From positions 1 through 61,837 of the IMG/VR virus record IMGVR_UViG_3300028840_003061: DNA of 61,837 nucleotides; one strand, 5' to 3'. The translations under genes were made by a program, and so were the position numbers. The notes under the pieces were generated by a model, which did no database searches, had not been told where the DNA came from, and was given only the letters and a program-made list of their open reading frames with translations. The stretch is from a virus. Positions 1-6,060 of this stretch are shown here, piece by piece. Every line of letters starts with the position of its first letter. Position 1 is the stretch's first letter.

Positions 1-99
1 ATAGAGCGGATAAAGGTTTTGGAGTTAAGACTTCAAGCAAAAGGAATGCGCAGGAGAAGTGACACGACCACAGGAAAAGGTATTGGTGAAGAGCGATGA
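1..99 (+). CDS. C-terminal part of a small hypothetical protein (gene cut by the window ends)
   Basis: The frame is open from base 1 and stops with TGA at 97-99, giving 32 residues rich in Arg, Lys and Glu. The stop overlaps the next start as ATGA, the coupling used throughout this arm. The open frame that runs off the right end (61649 onward) ends exactly on a codon boundary. Joining the two ends gives one 95-residue helical, charged protein. I infer that both pieces are one gene and that the molecule is circular or circularly permuted. No function is recognised. Confidence 0.6.
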   Translation: MERIKVLELRLQAKGMRRRSDTTTGKGIGEER

Positions 100-450
100 T
101 AAAAAAGATTGAGATCCCGTATTATTTAGATAACCCAATGCAAAAAGCGCCAAGTAACCGCTCGTATAGTTACTAAAGAAGGCTCTGAGGTTGCATATGG
201 ACGTAACCTAATTCGTAATATGGATGTTATGGAGTGTCCTAGGCTTCCTGGAGAGGGATATGAAAAGTGCGATAGTATATGCGGAATTACTGCTCATGCG
301 GAGATAAATGCTATAAAAATGGCTAAATCTTTCGGTATGGACTTAAAAGAGGCTACTCTTTACTTGACAGGACACGAAAAACCATGTTATGATTGTAAAT
401 GTGCATGTGATGCAGAAGGGATGCATATAATCGTATTGGAGGAAAAATGA
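96..450 (+). pseudogene. deoxycytidylate (dCMP) deaminase, frame interrupted near 141-160
   Basis: dCMP deaminases make dUMP for thymidylate synthesis, which fits the ThyX gene two genes downstream. The C-terminal part shows the zinc motifs HAEINA and PCYDCKCAC. An ATG at 96, coupled by ATGA to the upstream stop, opens a family-like N-terminus (IPYYLDNPMQKA) but reaches a stop at about 174. The matching continuation (ARIVTKEG, then YGRNLIRN) is in the frame of the zinc motifs, shifted by +1. An in-frame reading would begin only at ATG 220 and would lose the first part of the fold. Causes could be a real frameshift, a single-base error near the A-run at 142-146, or recoding. The family call is firm; the status of the gene is not. 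Confidence 0.75.
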
Positions 451-767
451 TTTTAGGTATTGGTATTGTTATTATCGCTGCTCTCATTACTATGGCAGCC
501 ATCTATTTTTATGAGGACTATAGATTCCAAAAAGAATTTGAAAGTGCGTTTATTAAAGAGTTAGAAAAAGAAACCTTTATTGGAACAAAAATAGAGGTCC
601 CTAAAGTAAAGCAGAACCTTCCCCAAAAAGATACAGAGTTTTTTTGGTATGATTCAGAGTTTGATCTTGTTTTTATTCTTAAGGCTAATCAACACGACGA
701 TATACTGAACCAAAAAAATATTAACCAATCTGGCTGGAACGGGTTCGATTACATTGGTATAGTATAA
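447..767 (+). CDS. single-pass membrane protein, unknown function
   Basis: This 106-residue protein opens with a strongly hydrophobic segment (about residues 2-20, Ile/Ala/Leu-rich), followed by a charged linker and a soluble C-terminal part rich in aromatic residues. It overlaps the deaminase stop (ATGA) and its own stop overlaps the ThyX start (TAATG), so it is translated with the nucleotide genes. The topology suggests an inner-membrane anchor with a mostly soluble domain. I recognise no family. Confidence 0.7.
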   Translation: MILGIGIVIIAALITMAAIYFYEDYRFQKEFESAFIKELEKETFIGTKIEVPKVKQNLPQKDTEFFWYDSEFDLVFILKANQHDDILNQKNINQSGWNGFDYIGIV

Positions 768-1456
768 TGAATGGCATATTAGTAGAATTACAAGAGACAA
801 TGGGATCAGATACATCTATAGCAAATGCCGCTTGGTGTTCTACATACGACAAAGATAAAAGAGAAGGTAAATATGACGATCCGGACAAAGTTGCTGATCT
901 TGTTGAAAGATTGATTACTGATGGTCATGGAACTCCAGTAGAATCTGTGGTGTTTAGGTTCTGGATTAGAATGCCTATCTTTATTGACAGACAGCACGTT
1001 ACGCATAGATTAGCATCACACAACGGCCTTTCTGGTAGATATCGCACAATGCCCCACGATTGGTATAATGTACCAGAGGATGTAAAAGAAATACTAAATA
1101 AAGTAAACTGTCCAGGTTACATTGATGAATATGAAGTTAACTGTCATAAAGCATACGAAAGTTACAACTATCAGATTAAAAAACTTAAAGAAAAAGAAAA
1201 GGTCGGAGAATTAACAAACGCAGAGTTTAAGAGAGTTAGAGAAGTCATTAGAGGCCAATTACCTACCGCAGGATTTGTAGAAAGGACTACAGTAATGAAC
1301 TTAAGATCGTTTGCTAATTATATTAGACAAAGAACTGACTCTCATGCGCAAAAAGAAATTCAATTTGTCGCAAACGAGATGTTGAGAGCAGTTAAAGAAG
1401 CTAATGTGTGTCCAACAGCAATTGCTACCCTAGAAAAAACAGGGTGGGCTATCTAA
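767..1456 (+). CDS. thyX: flavin-dependent thymidylate synthase ThyX
   Basis: ThyX makes dTMP from dUMP using FAD, methylene-tetrahydrofolate and NADPH. At 229 residues it has the usual length. The signature region lies at about residues 77-95 and reads RQHVTHRLASHNGLSGRY. The canonical RHR-x7-S motif appears here as THR-x7-S, and the usual Asn-Glu before the Ser is Asn-Gly. Downstream Arg-rich helices (PTAGFVERTTVMN, then NYIRQRTDSHAQ) match the dUMP-binding end of the family. It is coupled by TAATG overlaps on both sides and sits beside a dCMP deaminase, forming a dTTP supply module. The motif changes may alter flavin binding but do not look like decay. Confidence 0.92.
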   Translation: MNGILVELQETMGSDTSIANAAWCSTYDKDKREGKYDDPDKVADLVERLITDGHGTPVESVVFRFWIRMPIFIDRQHVTHRLASHNGLSGRYRTMPHDWYNVPEDVKEILNKVNCPGYIDEYEVNCHKAYESYNYQIKKLKEKEKVGELTNAEFKRVREVIRGQLPTAGFVERTTVMNLRSFANYIRQRTDSHAQKEIQFVANEMLRAVKEANVCPTAIATLEKTGWAI

Positions 1457-2034
1457 TGAATAAATACTTACGTAAACTTCTCAATGGGGACAATCCAAAA
1501 TGGTATCATAAAATAACAGATCCAGTGCTAGATCTTTTATATGATATTAAAGTATATATAGTAACTTTTTTTACAAATATTAAAAGAGTAATTGACTATC
1601 TGCCCCTTATATGGAATGATAGGGATTGGGATCATTACTTTCTTATTAGTTTAATGCAATTTAAGCTTAAAAGAATGAAGTATTATTTCGATAACCACGG
1701 TATTGCAGATATGACAGAGAATAATGAACTAAAAGCTTTGGACTTTATTATAAAGATTGGAGATAGATATAGTTCTGCTGATGATGAAGAGAATTCACAT
1801 TTCTATAAGTTACATAATAAAAAATGGGGAGAGTTGGATATTAAGAGTAAAGATGCTGGAGAAGGTTTAAGTGAGTTAATTTTCTCCAGACCTAACGCAA
1901 ACACTGAAGAAGAAAAAGAACAAGAAAGAAAAGAGTTTCTAGAAAGTACGAAAGTTGACGAGAGAAGAAGGCAGAGATTAAAAAAGTACTATTTTTCTGC
2001 TTTAGATAAATACGTAGAATATTTTTGGGACTGA
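1456..2034 (+). CDS. conserved phage protein of unknown function
   Basis: A 192-residue protein read from the ATG that overlaps the ThyX stop (TAATG). A longer frame opens at 1408 but only inside thyX. The first third is rich in aromatic and hydrophobic residues (about residues 20-60, WYHKITDPVLDLLYD and then IWNDRDWDHYF) and could associate with a membrane. The last part is a charged Glu/Lys/Arg segment ending YVEYFWD. I do not recognise a function. Confidence 0.75.
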   Translation: MNKYLRKLLNGDNPKWYHKITDPVLDLLYDIKVYIVTFFTNIKRVIDYLPLIWNDRDWDHYFLISLMQFKLKRMKYYFDNHGIADMTENNELKALDFIIKIGDRYSSADDEENSHFYKLHNKKWGELDIKSKDAGEGLSELIFSRPNANTEEEKEQERKEFLESTKVDERRRQRLKKYYFSALDKYVEYFWD

Positions 2035-2038
2035 TTTT

Positions 2039-2185
2039 ATGTTAGAGTTTTTATGTACAATTGGATGGCATAACTGGACACCTTGGTACTACGTTGCTTT
2101 TGGCATGGCTAGAGCTAGAAAATGTAAAAGGTGTAAAAAGATAGAAAGAGAAACACTAAAAGAAGCAATGGTGAGGTGTAAATGA
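2039..2185 (+). CDS. small DUF1660-like CxxC protein
   Basis: A 48-residue ORF opening with LCTIGWHNW and carrying a CKRCKK knuckle plus a further Cys near the end. Small prophage proteins of the DUF1660 type share the pattern of an N-terminal Cys, a His-x-Trp and a CxxC pair, and probably bind one zinc. The start lies 4 bases after the previous stop, and the stop overlaps the next start (ATGA). The tight packing and zinc pattern support a real gene. The family call is tentative. Confidence 0.6.
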   Translation: MLEFLCTIGWHNWTPWYYVAFGMARARKCKRCKKIERETLKEAMVRCK

Positions 2186-3288
2186 GACTTTCACATAGCG
2201 CAATGGAAAAGTACAGAAGTTGTCCGGCTTCCTATAATCTACACTATAATGAAAAATTGAGAAGTCATAGAATACCGAGCCCATTTTTATTGGGTACAGC
2301 AACAGATGAGGCTTTTAATATTATCCTTTTAAGAAAAAAGGATAGCCTTACCGAGTCCGAAAAGAATAAGGTAGAGTTAGATCCGTATAAAATATTTGAT
2401 TATTATTTTACCAAAAGACAGGTAGGGGAGGAGTTATTAGACATAAGAACTTCTGAATTACCTGAATATTATAAGTCTGACTTCGATCCCTTTGTTTTAA
2501 AAGAAGAGGATTGGAAGACCTTGGAGATGTACATAAAAAATGCCGGGTATGACATAGAAGATCCTGAAGAGCTATATTATACTTTACAGGATACAGACAA
2601 AAAGGGCCTATCTTTTACTGATGCATGTTATATAAACTATTGTTGTTGGCTTTCTTTAAGAAGAAAGGGTCATTTAATGATAGATACTTATGTAAATGAA
2701 ATTATGCCTAAAATAAAGAAAGTACACAGCATCCAGAGGGAAGTTGATCTTCCGAATGATGATGGAGATCATATTTGCGGATTTATTGATTTTGAGGCAG
2801 AGTTAGAAGGCCATGAAGGAATTTATACTGTAGATAATAAAACATCTGGTCGTTCATATAAAAAAGACGCAGTTAATGAAAAAGAGCAGTTACTATTGTA
2901 TGACGAAGAGACTAATAACGGCAAAGCAGCGTATATTGTCCTGCTTAAGGACATAAAACATACAAAAGAATTAACGTGTGTAGAGTGCGGAAAAGTATAT
3001 AAAAGAGCAGTAAAGTCTTGTGGGAACACAATTGATGGTAAAAAATGTAATGGGGAACTAGAACTTAGTATAGTCGAATCTAAAGCCAAGCATCAAATAG
3101 TGGTAGATACTATAAATGAAGAAAAAAAAGATTTGCTATTTGAAGAAATAGATGATATACTCTTAAATATCAGAGAAGAGAAGTTTCCTCAAAATAGAGA
3201 TAACTGCTTTTCATACGGTAAAAAATGTATCTATTATGATGTTTGTAGAGACGGAAATCGAGAAGGTTTACACGTAAAAAGGAGATAG
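2182..3288 (+). CDS. PD-(D/E)XK nuclease, RecB/Cas4-like
   Basis: A 368-residue nuclease of the PDDEXK_1/Cas4-like group. It opens with SHSAMEKYRSCP, the usual Ser...Cys-Pro start of this family. The catalytic core lies at about residues 193-235: GFIDF supplies the Asp, DNKT is the D-x-K motif and QLLLYDEE is the trailing Gln-x3-Tyr. A CxxC-x(n)-C-x5-C zinc knuckle (about residues 265-290) and Cys residues near the C-terminus (SYGKKCIYYDVC) suggest metal binding, possibly iron-sulfur as in Cas4. It lies upstream of an ERF annealing protein, so the pair probably forms the exonuclease and annealase of a recombination system. Confidence 0.85.
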   Translation: MRLSHSAMEKYRSCPASYNLHYNEKLRSHRIPSPFLLGTATDEAFNIILLRKKDSLTESEKNKVELDPYKIFDYYFTKRQVGEELLDIRTSELPEYYKSDFDPFVLKEEDWKTLEMYIKNAGYDIEDPEELYYTLQDTDKKGLSFTDACYINYCCWLSLRRKGHLMIDTYVNEIMPKIKKVHSIQREVDLPNDDGDHICGFIDFEAELEGHEGIYTVDNKTSGRSYKKDAVNEKEQLLLYDEETNNGKAAYIVLLKDIKHTKELTCVECGKVYKRAVKSCGNTIDGKKCNGELELSIVESKAKHQIVVDTINEEKKDLLFEEIDDILLNIREEKFPQNRDNCFSYGKKCIYYDVCRDGNREGLHVKRR

Positions 3289-3289
3289 A

Positions 3290-3595
3290 ATGCCACCAAA
3301 AACTAAGGCTCAGTTAGAAAAAGAAATTAAAGAGCTTAAATGTATCATAAGAGAATTACGCTCTGAAGTAAAAACAGAGGATGCTGAACTATCGGATATG
3401 GATAGCAAAGCCATTGGTGTATTTCTCGATGATGATAAAATTTATAATTTAGCAGAAATTAGCTTTTCTTCTACGAAAAAGTCTGCTATGATTACAGATG
3501 TAAAGAAAGTATCTAGAAATAAGATGGATACTTCATCTGCACTTAGAAAAGCAATTATTGATGAATTAATTAAAGTTTCAAAAGGAGGAAGATAG
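3290..3595 (+). CDS. hypothetical protein with N-terminal coiled coil
   Basis: A 101-residue protein starting one base after the nuclease stop. Residues 1-35 form a Lys/Glu coiled coil and the rest looks like a small alpha/beta domain. The stop (TAG) shares its last base with the GTG start of the ERF gene, which is preceded by a strong AAAGGAGG. Its place between nuclease and annealase suggests an accessory role in recombination, but nothing in the sequence proves it. Confidence 0.65.
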   Translation: MPPKTKAQLEKEIKELKCIIRELRSEVKTEDAELSDMDSKAIGVFLDDDKIYNLAEISFSSTKKSAMITDVKKVSRNKMDTSSALRKAIIDELIKVSKGGR

Positions 3596-4329
3596 TGGCA
3601 GAACAAGCCGAAGAAATGATGGAGATTCCAGTAGCAACAGTTGCTAATATGGAGCAAAATCAATCAGACCTAATGAGCGAAAACAAGCGTCTTCACGAAA
3701 AAATGGCAGAGTTGCAAAGGGGTAAATTAATTTACTCTAAGATGCTGGCAGTTAAAAAAGACATCGGATCTGTAGGAAAAGATCAGGAAAATACATCACA
3801 AGGTTGGTCTTTTCGTGGTATTGATCAGTTCGTAAATGCTCTGCATCCAATTCTAAATAAACATGGAGTAGGTGTTAGTATGGACGTTAAGCAGAATGCA
3901 GAGACGTTCCAAACTGCGAAACTCGCTAACGGAAAAGAACGAGTTACAAAGAATACTAGAATTATTATGGAATACACGTTCTTTGCTGAAGATGGATCTA
4001 GTATTAAATGCTCTGTTCCTGCTGAAGGAGTTGATCCTGGAGACAAAGGTACCAACAAAGCCCTATCTGCGGCTCTTAAGTATTGCTTAATTCAGACTTT
4101 CTTTGTTCCTACTGAAGATATGGCTGAGGGGGATAAGGACATTGTAACTGTAGACGGAGAAGCAGAATCTAAAGAACCCAAGCAAGCTAAAAGGACATTT
4201 GCTAGAAAAGCATCGGCTTCGGCAAAAAAAGCTGAAGAACAGGCTCCGGAAGCAAAAAAGAAACGGTCTTTTAGAAAAAGTATGGTTAAACCAGCAAGTG
4301 AGGAGGTAGAAGGTGTCACAGAACTCTGA
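3595..4329 (+). CDS. erf: ERF-family single-strand DNA annealing protein
   Basis: ERF proteins anneal complementary single strands and drive phage homologous recombination or genome circularisation. This 244-residue protein has the ERF core at about residues 45-175: a start SKMLAVKKDI, the FRGIDQFVNALHPIL helix, a beta segment, then EGVDPGDKGTNKALSAALKY and IQTFFVPTED, which closely match the family signature. The N-terminal 40 residues are a predicted coil and the Ala/Lys-rich tail (190-244) looks disordered. The start is GTG with AAAGGAGG. It works with the nuclease at 2182 and possibly the RusA-like enzyme at 17489. Confidence 0.9.
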   Translation: MAEQAEEMMEIPVATVANMEQNQSDLMSENKRLHEKMAELQRGKLIYSKMLAVKKDIGSVGKDQENTSQGWSFRGIDQFVNALHPILNKHGVGVSMDVKQNAETFQTAKLANGKERVTKNTRIIMEYTFFAEDGSSIKCSVPAEGVDPGDKGTNKALSAALKYCLIQTFFVPTEDMAEGDKDIVTVDGEAESKEPKQAKRTFARKASASAKKAEEQAPEAKKKRSFRKSMVKPASEEVEGVTEL

Positions 4330-4642
4330 TACAGATAAAATTGTAGAAGCTGCTCCAGAAGTTGCGGCAATTACTTTGGATCAAGCAGCGGGAGCTTTTG
4401 AGAAAGATTTGGACGATGCTTTTTCTATAATCAATAATTTGTCTAAAAACGAACTGCAGCGAGTAATGAAGAAGTTACTAGCACATCCGTTTCATGACGA
4501 TAGAGTTGATTTGGGAAAAGGGGCTCTAGAGAGACAAATTTACGATAGAGGACTAACTATTGCTGCATTTAAAATGTATATGACGTTAGAGCATTTAAAA
4601 ATGGAAGCAGATAAGCAAGAACAAGGAGAAGAAAGTGAGTAA
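4313..4642 (+). CDS. hypothetical protein
   Basis: A 109-residue acidic, helical protein. It starts at GTG inside the last codons of the ERF gene behind GAGGAGG, and overlaps the next gene by 8 bases. The middle contains a well-formed amphipathic segment (INNLSKNELQRVMKKLL) and an HPFHDDRVDLG loop. Operon position suggests a recombination or replication accessory role. No family is recognised. Confidence 0.6.
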   Translation: MSQNSDTDKIVEAAPEVAAITLDQAAGAFEKDLDDAFSIINNLSKNELQRVMKKLLAHPFHDDRVDLGKGALERQIYDRGLTIAAFKMYMTLEHLKMEADKQEQGEESE

Positions 4643-4871
4643 ATTTAAGAATCACCATGAGCGAAGAAAGGCGGCTATTGGAGGCTCTGAGGCCTCTTCT
4701 GAGAAGACTTCAGAACAGCCTAAGCTAGAGGTAGCTGTAGAAGAAAGCAGCCAACCAGAGGCTTCTACGGAGCTTGTGGGAGATGTAAATGGAGATGGTG
4801 CTGTAGATCAGCAAGATTTGGAACAATTAGAAGAAATTATTGAAGAAACAGAAGATAAAGGAGAATTATAA
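4635..4871 (+). CDS. small protein with a dockerin-like calcium loop
   Basis: A 78-residue protein with a basic N-terminus (HHERRKAA), a Ser/Glu-rich low-complexity middle, and a C-terminal GDVNGDGAVDQQDLEQL element. That element has the D-x-N-x-D-G-x-x-D-x-x-D spacing of a dockerin or EF-hand calcium loop followed by its helix. Dockerins normally have two such repeats; only one is present here. The start is GTG overlapping the previous gene. Calcium binding is a reasonable inference. Its role is unknown, and I would not infer a cellulosome link. Confidence 0.6.
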   Translation: MSKFKNHHERRKAAIGGSEASSEKTSEQPKLEVAVEESSQPEASTELVGDVNGDGAVDQQDLEQLEEIIEETEDKGEL

Positions 4872-5195
4872 ATGGCATTTCTAGATGTAGGAGCAATTTT
4901 GCTTTCTAGCGGAAAAAACGGAAAACCAAAAAGATTGTTTATTAGTTTGGATAAACAGAGACAAAAAGACGGAACATATTCTACTAAAAATTTAGTAGTA
5001 TTAAGGGATGCTCTTACTGAGTATATAGAGAACCCCTCCGAGTATGGCGTATCCCTTATGATTGAGAAACCAGAAACAGAAATTCGTAGATTAGCAGATT
5101 TAGGTTATATAGAAGAAGAGGATGTAGAGAAACGAATAGAACAGCTACCAGAGTCCCTTAAATATAAAATCAAATATGTGCAAGATAGTAAATAA
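4872..5195 (+). CDS. hypothetical protein, last gene of the first early operon
   Basis: A 107-residue protein following the dockerin-like gene with no gap. The first half looks beta-rich (LDVGAILLSSG, RLFISLDKQ) and the second helical and acidic. It could be a small nucleic-acid-binding fold given its place after nuclease, annealase and accessory genes, but I see no diagnostic motif. Two hairpin terminators follow, so it closes this transcription unit. Confidence 0.6.
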   Translation: MAFLDVGAILLSSGKNGKPKRLFISLDKQRQKDGTYSTKNLVVLRDALTEYIENPSEYGVSLMIEKPETEIRRLADLGYIEEEDVEKRIEQLPESLKYKIKYVQDSK

Positions 5196-5197
5196 TT

Positions 5198-5218
5198 GTA
5201 GCCAAGGTTGCTACTTTT
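5198..5218 (+). terminator. weak hairpin terminator
   Basis: GTAGC (5198-5202) pairs with GCTAC (5210-5214) across a CAAGGTT loop and is followed by TTTT. It stands directly after the stop at 5195 and is backed up by the stronger terminator at 5241. Confidence 0.45.
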
Positions 5219-5240
5219 CATGATGACCTCCTTAGTTTGG

Positions 5241-5270
5241 CCCGGTAGAAATACCGGGTTTTTTGTTTTT
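5241..5270 (+). terminator. strong rho-independent terminator
   Basis: CCCGGTA, a GAAA tetraloop and TACCGGG (5241-5258) form a perfect 7-bp stem, followed by TTTTTTGTTTTT. It ends the operon coming from 61273 and separates it from the sigma-70 promoter that begins five bases later. Confidence 0.93.
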
Positions 5271-5274
5271 ATAG

Positions 5275-5304
5275 TTGACATACTGTGATGATAGTTGATA
5301 TATT
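5275..5304 (+). promoter_or_regulatory. sigma-70 promoter for structured RNA 1
   Basis: TTGACA (5275-5280), an 18-base spacer and TATATT (5299-5304). The expected start is about G5311, the first base of the closing stem of the RNA that follows. It sits directly behind the terminator, as expected for an independent unit. The promoter at 18433 has the same boxes and spacing and a similar TGTG-x-TG-x-TA spacer. Confidence 0.88.
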
Positions 5305-5310
5305 ATATTT

Positions 5311-5531
5311 GTAGGACGGTGCTGGAAGCTGTGGTTTGCGCCCTTTGATTAGGTTTAAAAGTAGGACAATTTAGCGCACTTACTTTGTTGAATAAATAGG
5401 CTGTTACAGTCCAACAAAAGGCCACTGGAGAAGCACAGAAAGATTGGGCACAGTCAACCGAAGCCTAGGTAGTAGGGAAGACCTTTCGATAGCCGCCGAC
5501 TATCATTGCCAGAGTAGCGACTGGCTCCTAC
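5311..5531 (+). ncRNA. structured RNA 1, paralogue of the RNA at 59987..60152
   Basis: This gene-free stretch starts at the expected transcription start and closes on itself: GUAGGA (5311-5316) pairs with UCCUAC (5526-5531). GUGCU (5319-5323) pairs with AGCAC (5432-5436). Further hairpins are UGCGC/GCGCA (5337-5341 with 5374-5378), a 7-bp stem from UUUGUUG to CAACAAA, GAUAG/CUAUC (5488-5504), and GCCAG/CUGGC (5508-5525) with an AGUAGCGA loop. The block TGCCAGAGTAGCGACTGG and the GGAAGCTGT motif near the 5' end recur in the second RNA. The closing stem is followed by ACTTTTT and then by the strong ribosome binding site of the gene at 5554. It could be an independent RNA or a cis-acting leader. 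I recognise no known family. Confidence 0.75.
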
Positions 5532-5553
5532 ACTTTTTATTAAGGGAGAGAGG

Positions 5554-5784
5554 GTGAAAAGAAGCGAGATGTTACATAAAATAAAAGAACATTATATGTT
5601 AGGAACGATTTACAAAACAGAGCCGGATAGATTCGCTGAAATTGTTTTAGATGCTATTGAGGAATCTGGTATGTTGCCCCCGTTAGCTAAAAACCCAAAT
5701 CCGACAGGAGGATGTTTATGTACTCTAAGGGAGTCTTGTTATAATTGCGGAGGCGGTAATGAATGGGAGCCTGAAGATGGTTAG
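5554..5784 (+). CDS. small Cys-rich protein of the MKRSEM...GMLPP type
   Basis: A 76-residue protein starting at GTG behind AAGGGAGAGAGG, 22 bases after the closing stem of structured RNA 1. It opens with KRSEM and has a central helix ending ESGMLPPL. A second copy of this pattern is encoded at 59373. The C-terminal part here is distinct: a Gly/Cys segment (CLCTLRESCYNCGGG) that could bind zinc. The RNA, this gene and the following membrane genes share one promoter. The function is unknown. Confidence 0.7.
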   Translation: MKRSEMLHKIKEHYMLGTIYKTEPDRFAEIVLDAIEESGMLPPLAKNPNPTGGCLCTLRESCYNCGGGNEWEPEDG

Positions 5785-5917
5785 TATGTTTTTTATGGTA
5801 TTAGGTACTTTCACTTCTTCAATAGTGATTACCGCTATTTTAGAGGAAGATCCGTGGTCTGCGTTTGCTTTTATTGTATTATCTGGTATACTGTTTTTTA
5901 TGGGATGTAACACATGA
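5777..5917 (+). CDS. small two-segment membrane protein
   Basis: A 46-residue protein with hydrophobic stretches at about residues 4-21 and 29-44, separated by EEDPW. It overlaps the preceding gene by 8 bases and the following one by ATGA. The packing and composition support a real small membrane protein. The role is unknown. Confidence 0.55.
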   Translation: MVSMFFMVLGTFTSSIVITAILEEDPWSAFAFIVLSGILFFMGCNT

Positions 5918-6060
5918 AGCTAAATTTATTTTTTCTTTTAATTAATAGTATTTTCTTTTCTATTTTTTTAAGTTATGGTAGTATATTAGTTATACCTTAT
6001 GCGGTTATTATTTTTGTAATAATTAATGATATTGTTAATAAGTTGGAGGACAAGAGTTGA
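5914..6060 (+). CDS. small hydrophobic membrane protein
   Basis: A 48-residue protein that is almost entirely hydrophobic, with two likely membrane segments and a short charged tail (VNKLEDKS). The start overlaps the previous stop as ATGA, and its stop overlaps the primase-helicase start as TGATG. Small membrane genes in early operons are often host-takeover factors, but that is inference only. Confidence 0.55.
   Translation: MKLNLFFLLINSIFFSIFLSYGSILVIPYAVIIFVIINDIVNKLEDKS

Noticed and set aside
1408-1455. GTG 1408 as the start of the gene after thyX
   Set aside because: It lies inside thyX; the ATG at 1456 in a TAATG overlap fits the coupling used in this operon.
5311-5531. RNase P RNA, tmRNA, 6S RNA or known riboswitch for structured RNA 1
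   Set aside because: The diagnostic conserved segments of these families are absent, and the second copy shares none of them either.
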